Of a stretch of DNA of 64,000 bases, positions 11,011 to 20,372 are shown piece by piece. A model generated the notes under the pieces. That model was not told the origin of the DNA and made no database searches. It worked only from the letters and a program-made list of their open reading frames with translations. This DNA comes from UBA10649 sp963755335. Lineage in GTDB: Bacteria; Actinomycetota; Actinomycetes; S36-B12. Location of the stretch: contig CAVWJW010000008.1 in NCBI GenBank assembly GCA_963755335.1, forward strand, positions 558,001 to 622,000, given 5' to 3'. Each line of letters opens with the position of its first letter. Position 1 is the first letter of the stretch. A program made the translations under genes and the position numbers.

Positions 11011-12592
11011 ATGGACCCGGTCACCCAGTCAGGCCTTCCGCTTGCGCCCGTCTACGGACCGGACGCCCTCGACGGTTGGGACCCCGCCACTTCGCTGGGG
11101 GAGCCCGGCGAGTACCCGTACACCCGCGGCGTCTACCCGACCATGTACACCGGCCGGCCGTGGACGATGCGTCAGTACGCGGGCTTCGGCACGGCGGTGG
11201 AGTCCAACGCCCGGTACAAGCAGCTGCTCGCCGCCGGTCAGACCGGCCTGTCGGTGGCCTTCGACCTGCCCACGCAGATGGGCTACGACTCCGACCACCC
11301 GCTCGCCCATGGCGAGGTCGGCAAGGTCGGCGTCGCCATCGACTCGATCGACGACATGCGGATCCTCTTCGGCGGCATCCCGCTCGACACGGTGTCGACG
11401 TCGATGACGATCAACGCACCGGCCGCCGTGCTGCTGCTGCTGTACCAGCTGGTCGCCGAGGAGCAGGGCGTTGCCGCGAGCCAGCTCAACGGGACGATCC
11501 AGAACGACGTGCTCAAGGAGTACATCGCCCGAGGCACCTACATCTACCCGCCGGCGCCGTCGCTGCGGCTGATCACCGACATCTTCACCTACTGCCGCAA
11601 CGAGATCCCCAGCTGGAACACCATCTCGATCTCGGGCTACCACATGGCCGAGGCCGGCGCGACGCCCGTGCAGGAGGTCGCGTTCACGCTGGCCGACGGG
11701 ATCGAGTACGTCAAGGCGGCCGTCGAGTCGGGCCAGGACGTCGACGAGTTCGCCCCTCGACTGGCCTTCTTCTTCGTGTCGCGCACGACGCTGCTCGAGG
11801 AGGTCGCCAAGTTCCGCGCGGCCCGCCGGATGTGGGCACGCATCATGAGGGACCGCTTCGGCGCCAAGAACCCGAAGTCGTGGATGCTCCGCTTCCACAC
11901 CCAGACCGCCGGGCGTGCAGCTGACCGCGCAGCAGCCGGAGGTCAACCTGGTGCGCGTGGCCGTGCAGGGCCTGGCCGCCGTGCTCGGCGGCACGCAGTC
12001 GCTGCACACCAACTCCTTCGACGAGGCGATCGCCCTGCCGTCCGAGAAGGCGGCCCGGCTGGCGCTGCGCACCCAGCAGGTGCTCGCCTACGAGACCGAC
12101 ATCTGCGGCACGGTCGACCCGTTCGCCGGCTCGTACGTGGTGGAGTCGCTGACCGACGGCATCGACGACGCTGCCAGCGAGCTGATCGCCCGGATCGACG
12201 AGATGGGCGGCTCGGTCGCGGCCATCGAGCAGGGCTTCCAGAAGGGCGAGATCGAGCGCTCGGCGTACGCGATCGCCCTGGAGATCGACTCCGGCGAGCG
12301 GATCGTGGTCGGCGTCAACAGGTTCACCACCGACGAGCACGAGAAGTACACGCCGCTGCGGGTCAACCCGGCCATCGAGGCGGAGCAGGCGGCCCGGCTG
12401 GCGTCACTCCGCGCCGAGCGCGACAACGACGAGGTCACGCGTCTGCTGGAGCAGATCCGGGTGACCGCCCGTGGGTCCGACAACCTGCTCTACCCGATGA
12501 AGGACGCGCTGCGCGCCCGGGCGACGGTCGGCGAGGTCTCCGACGCCCTGCGGGACGTATGGGGCCAGTACGTGCCTCGGGACGGCTTCTAG
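11011..12592 (+). CDS. Methylmalonyl-CoA mutase family large (catalytic) subunit, without a B12 domain; one insertion
   Basis: A coenzyme-B12-dependent acyl-CoA mutase catalytic barrel. TMYTGRPWTMRQYAGF holds the substrate-pocket Tyr-Arg. LSVAFDLPTQMGYDSD, SISGYHMAEAGAT and FHTQTAG follow in order. The Tyr, and the Arg in PAPSLRLITDIF that contacts the carboxylate in methylmalonyl-CoA mutase, are both kept, which favours methylmalonyl-CoA over isobutyryl-CoA. An extra G near 11912 breaks the frame; removing it restores FHTQTAGVQLTAQQPEVN and 526 residues. The C-terminal cobalamin-binding domain of single-chain mutases is absent, so a separate small subunit is needed; none is in the window. 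ATG 11011 follows GGAGG. Confidence 0.88.
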
Positions 12593-12628
12593 ACGGTCAG
12601 AGTCTTGGCGGGGACCCTCGGCTGAGGG

Positions 12629-12634
12629 CAAGAT
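12629..12634 (+). promoter_or_regulatory. -10 box of a leaderless TMEM175-like transcript
   Basis: CAAGAT ends six bases before ATG 12641, with no ribosome-binding site between. Confidence 0.35.
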
Positions 12635-12640
12635 CCCCGT

Positions 12641-13279
12641 ATGACCGTGGTCGAGGCGGTTCGGCGGGAGTCGACAGTCGAGCGGACGGTCATGCTCACC
12701 GACGCCGTCGTCGCGATCGCGATGACACTCCTGGTGCTGCCTCTGGTCGAGGCGGTGCCCGACGTGGACCTCGAGGACGTCGGCGCCTTTGTCGGCGACC
12801 ACATCAGCCTGTTCGTGAGCTTCGTTGTGTCGTTCCTCGTCATCCTGCTGTTCTGGGCGGCGCACCAGCGGCTCTTCGCCCTGGTCTCCGAGATGACGGT
12901 GAGCCTGCGCATGCTCAACGCGGCCTGGCTGCTGGTGATCGCGTTCCTGCCGTTCCCGACGGCGCTGGTGGGGCGGAATCCGACCACGTCAACGACGCCG
13001 ATCTACATCGGCACGGTGCTCGTCCTCGATCTGATCTCCGTAGGCATGACCGTCGCCATTGCGCGAACGAGTGCGGACGAGGCTCACCGCGCCTACCTCC
13101 GGCGACGCGCGGTGGTCGCGCTCGCCGCCGCGACGGTGCTGCTGGCGTGCACCTTCATCGCCTCGGTCAGCCCCGACGTCGCACTGCTCGCGCTGCTGAG
13201 CATCGCCGTGGTCCGCCTCGTGGGCGACAGATGGGCCGGTAGGGCCATACGGACGAACCAGGCAGGCAAGGTGAGATGA
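12641..13279 (+). CDS. TMEM175 family (DUF1211) putative potassium channel subunit
   Basis: A 212-residue membrane protein with six predicted helices, the single-repeat form found in bacteria. The first helix is RTVMLTDAVVAIAMTLLVLPL, which corresponds to the family pore helix RxxxFSDxVFAIAITLLVL, here with TDA in place of FSD. FWAAHQRLFALV and LNAAWLLVIAFLPFPTALVG also match the family. Family members form tetrameric K+-permeable channels. The start codon follows a -10-like box directly. The stop is one base from the IclR start, so the two may be co-transcribed. Confidence 0.82.
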   Translation: MTVVEAVRRESTVERTVMLTDAVVAIAMTLLVLPLVEAVPDVDLEDVGAFVGDHISLFVSFVVSFLVILLFWAAHQRLFALVSEMTVSLRMLNAAWLLVIAFLPFPTALVGRNPTTSTTPIYIGTVLVLDLISVGMTVAIARTSADEAHRAYLRRRAVVALAAATVLLACTFIASVSPDVALLALLSIAVVRLVGDRWAGRAIRTNQAGKVR

Positions 13280-13280
13280 C

Positions 13281-14048
13281 GTGGCCGGACCAGAGCATCC
13301 CCCGACACTGATCCAGTCGGTGCAGCGTGCACTGAGGCTGGTGGAGGCCGTGGCGGCCGCCGAGGGACGGGCGCAGGCCAAGGAGCTGGCGCGGAGCGTC
13401 GGCCTGACTCTGTCGACGACCTATCACCTGCTGCGGACCCTGACCCACGAGGGCTACCTGCGACGCCTCGACGACGGCAGCTACGTCCTGGGCCCGGCCT
13501 TCAACGCCATGGCCTCGCCCAACCCGATGGCGGCCGCCCTGTCGCGAGCCCGCCCGGCGATGCAGGACCTGCGCGACGAGCTGCGTGGACCCGTCTACCT
13601 CGCGGTCTACGCCGAGGGGGAGATCGCGGTCGTCGAGATCGTCGACTCGCCCAAGGTGCCGTCGATCGACCTGTGGGTGGGAATCCACGACTCGGCTCAT
13701 GCGACCGCTCTCGGCAAGTGCATCCTCGGGGTGCTCGACGAGGGTCTGCGGCGCGACTACCTCGCCCGCCACCCGCTGCACGAGCTCACCCGGCGCACGG
13801 TCACCGATCGCCGCCTCCTCGAGCAGCAGCTGGGCCAGCCCGTCGCCCTGGCGCGGGACGATGAGGAGTACGCCCTCGGGGTGCACTGCCTGGCGCTGCC
13901 TGTGGTCACCGGCGACTTCGTCGGCGCCGTGGCGGTGGCCCGGCGGGAGGGTCGGGCCAGCAGTCCGTCCGAGGCCGAGACAGCGCCGGTGCTCGCCCGC
14001 AGCGCGCGGCGGATCGCGCGGTCGATGGCACTGCCCGTATCCGCATGA
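13281..14048 (+). CDS. IclR family transcriptional regulator
   Basis: A 255-residue regulator. The N-terminal winged helix-turn-helix covers about residues 10-75, with AKELARSVGLTLSTTYHLLRTL as the recognition region, which is written here in two overlapping parts of the same helix pair. The C-terminal effector domain spans residues 90-250 and contains SAHATALGKCIL and the conserved end of the ligand pocket. GTG 13281 gives the usual N-terminus. It lies just before the E1alpha/E1beta/lipoyl genes in the same direction, so it most likely controls them in response to a carboxylic acid or related metabolite (inference from position). Confidence 0.9.
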   Translation: MAGPEHPPTLIQSVQRALRLVEAVAAAEGRAQAKELARSVGLTLSTTYHLLRTLTHEGYLRRLDDGSYVLGPAFNAMASPNPMAAALSRARPAMQDLRDELRGPVYLAVYAEGEIAVVEIVDSPKVPSIDLWVGIHDSAHATALGKCILGVLDEGLRRDYLARHPLHELTRRTVTDRRLLEQQLGQPVALARDDEEYALGVHCLALPVVTGDFVGAVAVARREGRASSPSEAETAPVLARSARRIARSMALPVSA

Positions 14049-14156
14049 GGCGTGCCACCATCTGAGAAATGCACCCTTTACCCCACGCTGCGGCCTTCGC
14101 AGACTGAGGCCGACGGCCGCGCCTGCGGCCGGTGACTCTGGCGACGGAGGAGTTCC

Positions 14157-15138
14157 ATGGTGGACGACCAGATGCGCATCGAGTTCTACAAGCAGATGGT
14201 GCGGATCCGCACCTACGAGGCCGCCCTGCAGCGGGACTACCACGCCGACAAGGCGCCGGCCTGGGACATCGGGGCGGGACTCATCCCCGGCGAGATGCAC
14301 CTGTCGGCCGGCCAGGAGCCGGTCGCGGTCGGCCTGTGCGCCAACCTCGAGCAGGGTGATGCCATCACCGGACCGCACCGCCCCCATCACCTGGCGCTCG
14401 CCAAGGGCGTGGACATGAACGCGATGACGGCGGAGATCTTCGGCCGCGACACCGGCCTGTCGCACGGCAAGGGCGGGCACATGCACCTGTTCGACCCGTC
14501 GCAGCACTTCTCGTGCTCGGGGATCATCGCCGAGGGCATGCCGGTCGCGGTCGGCCAGGCGTTCGCCTTCAGCCGGCGCGGCACCAGCAACATCGCGGTG
14601 GCGGTCGCTGGCGAGGGGGCCGCCAACCAGGGCGCGTTCCACGAGGCGCTGAACCTCGCGTCGATGTGGAAGCTCCCGGTCGTCTTCGTCATCGAGGACA
14701 ACGACTGGGCCATCTCCGTCGCGCGTGAACTCGCGACACCGGTCAAGGACGGGTCACTGCGGGCGATGGCGTACGGCATGCCAGCCCAGCGGGTCGAGGG
14801 CAACGACGTCGAGACCATCTACGACGCCTGCAAGGTGGCGGTCGAGCGGGCCCGGGCCGGCGGAGGACCGACCCTGCTCGAGATCCACACCACGCGGCTG
14901 TGGGGCCACTTCGAGGGCGACGCGCAGGCCTACCGCGGCGACGAGCTCGCCGAGGCGCAGGAGCACGACCCGATCCCCGCGTACGAGTCGCGGCTGCTGA
15001 AGCAGGGGGTTCTCGACGAGGCGCCAGGTGGCGGCCATCAAGGAGGCGGCCAGCGCCGAGGTCGAGGCGGCGATCGCCTTCGCCAAGGCCAGTCCTGAGC
15101 CCAAGCCCAGTGACGTCTACCTGCACGTCTTCGCGTGA
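14157..15138 (+). CDS. 2-oxoacid (acetoin/pyruvate-type) dehydrogenase E1 alpha subunit; one insertion
   Basis: The thiamine-diphosphate-binding alpha chain of a heterotetrameric E1. The ThDP motif reads GEGAANQGAFHEALNLAS and ends in EDN. HGKGGHMHLF is the phosphorylation-loop-like region seen in acetoin and pyruvate E1 alphas. An extra C near 15023 breaks the last 35 codons; without it the protein is 326 residues and ends SDVYLHVFA. ATG 14157 has GGAGGA upstream. It is followed 15 bases later by the beta chain. Substrate could be acetoin, pyruvate or a branched 2-oxoacid; sequence alone does not decide. Confidence 0.87.
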
Positions 15139-15153
15139 GGAAGGGAGACCGAC

Positions 15154-16185
15154 ATGACTGCGACAGTTGAGTCCGAGGCCGGAACGCGGCGCCTGACGAC
15201 GGCGAAGGCGATCTCGGAGGCCATCGCCCAGGAGATGCGAGCCAACCCCGAGGTCTTCGTCATGGGCGAGGACGTCGGCGCCTACGGCGGCATCTTCGGC
15301 TCCACGGGAGGGCTGTTCGAGGAGTTCGGCTCGCACCGGATCATCGACACTCCCATCTCGGAGACGGGCTTCATCGGCGCCGGCATCGGAGCCGCCGTGG
15401 AGGGCATGCGCCCGGTGGTCGAGCTGATGTTCGTCGACTTCTTCGGCGTCTGCTTCGACCAGATCTACAACCACATGGCGAAGATCCACTACGAGTCCGG
15501 CGGCAACGTGACCGTGCCGATGGTGCTGATGATGGCGGTCGGCGGCGGCTACTCCGACGCCGCCCAGCATTCGCAGTGCCTCTGGGCGAGCTTCGCGCAC
15601 ATGCCCGGCATGAAGGTCGTGGCGCCGTCGAACCCCTACGACGCCAAGGGCCTCATGATCTCGGCGATCCGCGACGACAACCCTGTCGTCTTCATGTTCC
15701 ACAAGGGCGTCATGGGCCTGCCGTGGATGGCCAAGAACCCGCGTTCGATCGGTCCGGTGCCCGAGGAGGAGTACACCGTCCCGATCGGGAAGGCCGCCGT
15801 CGTTCACGAGGGCACCGACGTCACGGTCGTCAGCGTGTCGATGTCGGTGCAGTGGTGCCTCGACGTGGCCGAATCGCTCGAGGGAACCACCAGCGTCGAG
15901 GTGCTGGACCTTCGGTCGATCGTCCCGCTGGACCGCGAGGCCATCCTCACGTCGGTCGCGAAGACCGGACACCTCGTGATCGTCGACGAGGACTACCGGT
16001 CCTTCGGGCTCAGTGGCGAGATCGTCGCGACGATCGCCGACAAGGACCCGCGGCTGCTCCGGGCCCCCGTGCAGCGGGTCGCGTACCCCGATGTACCGGT
16101 CCCGTATGCGCGCGTCCTCGAGTACGAGGCCCTGCCGACGCGCGACAAGATCCAGGCGGCCATCGAGGCCGTGCTGACGACCTGA
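15154..16185 (+). CDS. 2-oxoacid (acetoin/pyruvate-type) dehydrogenase E1 beta subunit
   Basis: The 343-residue beta chain that completes the E1 active site. The N-terminal transketolase-like pyrimidine domain has VFVMGEDVGAYGGIFGSTGGL and DTPISETGFIGAGIGAA. The middle carries the potassium-site region and HSQCLWASFAHMPGMKVVAPSN written across the cofactor face. The C-terminal transketolase domain ends with RVLEYEALPTRDKI. It starts 15 bases after the alpha chain with a ribosome-binding site GAAGGGAG, and is followed 11 bases later by a lipoyl-domain gene. Confidence 0.9.
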   Translation: MTATVESEAGTRRLTTAKAISEAIAQEMRANPEVFVMGEDVGAYGGIFGSTGGLFEEFGSHRIIDTPISETGFIGAGIGAAVEGMRPVVELMFVDFFGVCFDQIYNHMAKIHYESGGNVTVPMVLMMAVGGGYSDAAQHSQCLWASFAHMPGMKVVAPSNPYDAKGLMISAIRDDNPVVFMFHKGVMGLPWMAKNPRSIGPVPEEEYTVPIGKAAVVHEGTDVTVVSVSMSVQWCLDVAESLEGTTSVEVLDLRSIVPLDREAILTSVAKTGHLVIVDEDYRSFGLSGEIVATIADKDPRLLRAPVQRVAYPDVPVPYARVLEYEALPTRDKIQAAIEAVLTT

Positions 16186-16196
16186 GGAGCGGCGGC

Positions 16197-16433
16197 ATGG
16201 GAGAGGTCATCACCTTCCCGGTGATGTCCAAGGACGAGTCCGCGCAGGGGGTCCTGGCCACCTGGTTCGTCCGGACGGGTGAGCAGGTGCGGGCCGGCCA
16301 GGTGATCGCGGAGGTGATGGTCGACAAGGTCTCCCTCGACGTCGAGGCGCCGATCGACGGCGTCGTCACGGTGCTCGTGGACGAGGAGGCGGCCGTGCCG
16401 CAGGGTGCGGACATCGCGCGCATCGACCCCTGA
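16197..16433 (+). CDS. Free-standing lipoyl-domain protein
   Basis: A 78-residue protein that is only a biotinyl/lipoyl domain: two halves of a flattened beta barrel with the lipoylation turn EVMVDKVSLDVEAP, where the Lys of DK is the attachment site. It has no peripheral subunit-binding domain and no acyltransferase domain. It follows the E1beta gene by 11 bases, so it should accept the acyl or hydroxyalkyl group from this E1. The missing E2 catalytic core and E3 must be supplied elsewhere, or the lipoyl domain works as a mobile carrier. Confidence 0.85.
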   Translation: MGEVITFPVMSKDESAQGVLATWFVRTGEQVRAGQVIAEVMVDKVSLDVEAPIDGVVTVLVDEEAAVPQGADIARIDP

Positions 16434-16455
16434 CGGAGTCTGGTAGGAAGGCGGG

Positions 16456-17427
16456 ATGAGCGCCCCTCGTCCCGTCCTCCTCGACTGCGACCCTGGCCAC
16501 GACGACGCGATCGCGATCCTGCTGGCGGTCTCGGATCCGGGCATCGACCTGCGAGCGGTGACGACCGTCGCCGGCAACTCCACGCTGGAGAACACCACGC
16601 GCAACGCCCTGCGCGTGCTCGACATGGTCGGCCGACCGGATATCCCCGTCGCCTCCGGTCGCGCCGCGCCCCTCGTGCGCGAGCTGTCGACCGCCGCGAT
16701 CATGCACGGCGAGGGCGGGCTAGAGGGTCCACTGCCCGCCGAGCCGAGCCGACCGGCCCTCGAGGCGCCGGCGCTGGAGCTGATCGAGCAGGTGCTGACC
16801 GACGCGGACGAGCCCGTGACGCTCGTCGCCACCGGTCCGCTGAGCAACATGGCCGACGTCGTGACCCAGTTGCCGCACCTGCGGGACCGGATCCGTGAGC
16901 TGGTGATCATGGGTGGGGCCGTCGACCTCGGCAACTGGACCCCGGCGGCGGAGTTCAACATCTGGGTCGACCCGCACGCGGCCGAGATCGTGTTCGGCGC
17001 GGCCTGCCCACCGGGAGCCGATCGGGGTGAGCAGCATCACATCCCGCTCACGATGATCGGCCTCGAGGTGACGCACAAGGCCTGGCTGACCGACGAGCAC
17101 GCTGACGCGCTTCGTCACACGGGCACCACTGGTCGCTTCGTCGCCGAGCTCCTCGACCACTTCGTCGGCTTCCACCAGCGTCGATTCGGCTGGGAAGGGG
17201 GGCCGATCCACGACGCCGTCACGATCGCCCACCTCATCGATCCGACGCTCGTGACGGTTCTGCCCATGAATGTTCAGATCGAAACGGAGTCGCCCCTGTG
17301 CATCGGCCGGACGGTGGCCGACCGCTGGGCCGTGACGGACCGGGTGCCTAATGCTGGTGTCGGATTGGACATCGACCGTAATCGTTTCGTAACAATGCTT
17401 TTGGAGCATCTGAGTCGGTTGCCGTGA
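16456..17427 (+). CDS. Inosine/uridine-preferring nucleoside hydrolase
   Basis: A 323-residue hydrolase that cleaves ribonucleosides to base and ribose. The N-terminal calcium-binding motif LLDCDPGHDDAIA is intact. VATGPLSNMA and GGAV in the middle and the C-terminal HDAVTIAHLIDP, with its metal-ligand Asp, are also present. It starts with ATG after AAGG, 22 bases after the lipoyl gene. Its role fits the nucleoside uptake operon that begins 140 bases downstream. Confidence 0.9.
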   Translation: MSAPRPVLLDCDPGHDDAIAILLAVSDPGIDLRAVTTVAGNSTLENTTRNALRVLDMVGRPDIPVASGRAAPLVRELSTAAIMHGEGGLEGPLPAEPSRPALEAPALELIEQVLTDADEPVTLVATGPLSNMADVVTQLPHLRDRIRELVIMGGAVDLGNWTPAAEFNIWVDPHAAEIVFGAACPPGADRGEQHHIPLTMIGLEVTHKAWLTDEHADALRHTGTTGRFVAELLDHFVGFHQRRFGWEGGPIHDAVTIAHLIDPTLVTVLPMNVQIETESPLCIGRTVADRWAVTDRVPNAGVGLDIDRNRFVTMLLEHLSRLP

Positions 17428-17568
17428 TGGAGTGCTCCGAATGGTGAACGTGCGATAACGATCTGGCCGATCCGGCCGGTGGCGCTCTCCATCTTGGCGA
17501 CCCACTCGTTAGGGTGGGCGAATGTGCGAGCGCCATGACGGCGACCTGCCACTAAACAAGGAGAGACA

Positions 17569-18762
17569 TTGAAGAGCAATATCAAGATCGTCGCGGCTGT
17601 CTTCGCCGTGTCGGCGATGGCTCTGGCGGGCTGCAGTTCCAGCAGCACCAGTAGCGAGTCGACCAGCGCCGCAGCCACTGCTGCAGCGAGCTCCGCCGCC
17701 GCCAGTGCGGCACCGGCCAGCAGCGCTGCTGCCAGCGCCGCCCCCGCCAGCTCGGCTGCCGGTTCGGCCGCGGCCAGCTCCGGCGCAGGCGCCGGCATGA
17801 AGGCCTGTGAGGTCACCGACGTGGGTGGCGTCGACGACAAGGGCTTCAACGCCAAGGCCTGGAAGGGCGTTCAGGACGCAGCCGCTCAGCTCGGCGTCGA
17901 GGCGAACCTCCTCGAGTCGAAGACCGAGACCGACTACGCGCCGAACATCCAGTCGTTCGTCGACCAGAAGTGCAACATCATCGTGACGGTCGGCTTCCTG
18001 CTCGGCGACGCCACCAAGGCTGCTGCCAACGCGAACCCCGACATCCCGTTCTCGATCGTTGACTACGCGTACGCCGATGGCGACATCAAGAACAACAACG
18101 TGCTCGGCCAGGTGTTCAACACCGACGAGGCCGCGTTCCTCGCCGGCTACCTCGCCGCGGGCATGACCAAGACCGGCAAGGTCGGCACCTTCGGTGGCAT
18201 CAACATCCCGCCGGTCACCATCTTCATGGACGGCTTCTACAACGGCGTCCAGAAGTACAACGCCGACAACGGCAAGCAGGTCGAGGTCCTCGGCTGGAAC
18301 CCGGCCAAGCCCAAGCAGGGCCTGTTCACCGGCAACTTCGACAAGACGGACGACGGCAAGACCTTCGCCCAGAACCTCGTCGACGAGGGCGCTGACATCG
18401 TCATGCCCGTCGCCGGCCCGGTGGGTCTCGGCTCGGCCGCCCTGGCCAAGCAGCTCGGCCCGGACAAGCTCATGATCGTCGGCGTCGACAGCGACCAGTT
18501 CGACTCCGATGTCGCCAACCAGAGCGTCTACCTGACGTCCGTCCTGAAGAACATGGACGTCACGACGTTCAACGCGATCAAGTCGGTCGTTGACGGCACC
18601 TTCAAGGGCGGTGTCACCACCGGCACGCTCGCCAACGGTGGCGTCGGCCTTGCGCCGTACCACGATTTCGATGCGGCCGTCCCGGCTGACCTCAAGGCTC
18701 AGATCGAGACGCTCAAGGCAGGCATCATCGACGGCTCCGTCAGCGTCAAGCCCGCATCCTGA
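17569..18762 (+). CDS. BMP family nucleoside ABC transporter substrate-binding lipoprotein
   Basis: A 397-residue lipoprotein. A signal peptide ends in the lipobox LAGC, so the mature Cys is lipidated and the protein is tethered outside the membrane. Residues 22-75 form a low-complexity Ala/Ser linker. The BMP (PnrA/TmpC-like) fold then begins at ACEVTDVGGVDDKGFN, the motif that contacts the nucleoside. The start is TTG 17569, supported by AAGGAGAG just upstream and by the signal peptide. The following ABC ATPase and two permeases identify the system as a nucleoside importer. A terminator separates it from the ATPase gene. Confidence 0.92.
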   Translation: MKSNIKIVAAVFAVSAMALAGCSSSSTSSESTSAAATAAASSAAASAAPASSAAASAAPASSAAGSAAASSGAGAGMKACEVTDVGGVDDKGFNAKAWKGVQDAAAQLGVEANLLESKTETDYAPNIQSFVDQKCNIIVTVGFLLGDATKAAANANPDIPFSIVDYAYADGDIKNNNVLGQVFNTDEAAFLAGYLAAGMTKTGKVGTFGGINIPPVTIFMDGFYNGVQKYNADNGKQVEVLGWNPAKPKQGLFTGNFDKTDDGKTFAQNLVDEGADIVMPVAGPVGLGSAALAKQLGPDKLMIVGVDSDQFDSDVANQSVYLTSVLKNMDVTTFNAIKSVVDGTFKGGVTTGTLANGGVGLAPYHDFDAAVPADLKAQIETLKAGIIDGSVSVKPAS

Positions 18763-18782
18763 TATCACGCTAGGCACGACGG

Positions 18783-18811
18783 AGGAGGGGCCCGGTTTCG
18801 GGCCCCTCCTT
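18783..18811 (+). terminator. Hairpin terminator between the binding protein and ATPase genes
   Basis: A perfect stem GGAGGGGCCCG / CGGGCCCCTCC with a 4-base loop, extended by an A-T pair and followed by TTCT. Its place inside the operon suggests partial termination, which would keep the binding protein in excess over the membrane subunits. Confidence 0.8.
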
Positions 18812-18866
18812 CTGCGTGGGGCACTAGGTTTAGCGCGTTGGGGAACGGCCGAGGCAAGGGACCTGG

Positions 18867-20372
18867 ATGGAACTCGAACTGCGGGGAATCACCAAGCGGT
18901 TCCCCGGCGTGCTCGCCAACGATGACGTCTCGCTGACCGCCCGCTCCGGCAAGGTGCTGGCCCTCATCGGCGAGAACGGAGCCGGCAAGAGCACGCTGAT
19001 GAATGTCCTCAGTGGCCTGTACCAGCCCGACGGCGGCGAGATCTTCATCGACGGCGTCCAGCAGGTCTTCAACGACCCCGGCGACGCCATCAAGGCCGGT
19101 ATCGGGATGGTCCACCAGCACTTCATGCTCGTGCCGGTGTTCAACGTGGCCGAGAACGTCGTACTCGGCGTCGAGCCCGTGAAGGGCCCCGGGGTGATGG
19201 ACCGGAAGAAGGCGCGCACGGAGGTCCGGGAGATCTCCGAGCGCTACGGCCTGGCCGTCGACCCCGACGCCCTCGTCGAGGACCTTCCGGTCGGGCTGCA
19301 GCAGCGGGTCGAGATCATCAAGGTGCTGCTGCGCGGCGCGAAGATCCTCGTGTTCGACGAGCCCACCGCGGTGCTCACCCCGCAGGAGGTCGACGAGTTC
19401 TTCGGCATCGTCGCGGAGCTCAAGGGCCGCGGCGCGACGATCATCTTCATCACCCACAAGCTCAAGGAAGCCCTGGCCATCGCCGACGACATCACCGTCC
19501 TCCGCGGCGGCCGGGTGGCCGGCTACGCGGATCCCGCCACGGCCACCCCTGAACTCCTGGCGTCGATGATGGTCGGCCGCGACATCGACCTGGTCGTCAA
19601 CAAGTCCACGTCCAGCCCCGGCGCCGACGTGCTGACCCTGCGCGACGTCACGATGCTCGACGACTACGGCCGACCGTTGCTGCGCACCATCAACCTCAAC
19701 GTGCGGGCCGGCGAGATCGTGGGCATCGCCGGCATCCAGGGCAACGGCCAGACCGAGCTCGTCGAGGCGATCACCGGCCTCCTGCCGGTGGCCAGCGGAT
19801 CCGTTGAGGTGCTCGGCCAGGACATCACGAAGGCCTCGCCCCGCAAGCGGCACAAGGCCGGTATCGCGCACGTTCCTGAAGACCGCAATGAGATGGGCAT
19901 GATCGGCTCGTTCACGGTCAAGGAGAACCTCGTCCTCGACAACTACTACGCCGCACCGTTCTCGCGGCGCGGCGTGCTGCACGACGACTCGATCACGGCC
20001 GCGGCCGAGCAGATGGTCGAGACCTACGACGTGCGACCCCCCCTGATCGAGAACACCGGCAGCGCGCTGTCGGGCGGCAACGCGCAGAAGATGATCGTGG
20101 CGAGGGAGTTCAGCCGCGACGTGCCGCTGGTCATCTGCGCACAGCCGACGCGCGGCATCGACGTCGGGTCGATCGAGTACATCCACGAGCAGATCGTGCG
20201 CAAGCGCGACGAGGGCAAGGCGATCCTGATCGTCTCCACCGAGCTCGACGAGATCTTCGCCCTCTCCGATCGCATCCTCGTCATGTACGACGGGCAGATC
20301 GTCGCGGAGCGGGCAGCGGGCGAGACCACGCCGACCGAGATCGGCCTGTTCATGGCGGGAAGGACGGCATGA
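18867..20372 (+). CDS. Nucleoside ABC transporter ATP-binding protein (tandem ABC domains)
   Basis: A 501-residue ATPase with two ABC domains in one chain, like the sugar/nucleoside (RbsA/YufO) group. Domain one has Walker A GENGAGKST, the Q-loop MVHQHF and Walker B ILVFDEPTA. Domain two has the degenerate GIQGNGQTE Walker A and the signature LSGGNAQK. It energises uptake by the two permeases that follow. It overlaps the first permease by four bases (ATGA). ATG 18867 follows AAGGGACC. Confidence 0.93.
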   Translation: MELELRGITKRFPGVLANDDVSLTARSGKVLALIGENGAGKSTLMNVLSGLYQPDGGEIFIDGVQQVFNDPGDAIKAGIGMVHQHFMLVPVFNVAENVVLGVEPVKGPGVMDRKKARTEVREISERYGLAVDPDALVEDLPVGLQQRVEIIKVLLRGAKILVFDEPTAVLTPQEVDEFFGIVAELKGRGATIIFITHKLKEALAIADDITVLRGGRVAGYADPATATPELLASMMVGRDIDLVVNKSTSSPGADVLTLRDVTMLDDYGRPLLRTINLNVRAGEIVGIAGIQGNGQTELVEAITGLLPVASGSVEVLGQDITKASPRKRHKAGIAHVPEDRNEMGMIGSFTVKENLVLDNYYAAPFSRRGVLHDDSITAAAEQMVETYDVRPPLIENTGSALSGGNAQKMIVAREFSRDVPLVICAQPTRGIDVGSIEYIHEQIVRKRDEGKAILIVSTELDEIFALSDRILVMYDGQIVAERAAGETTPTEIGLFMAGRTA

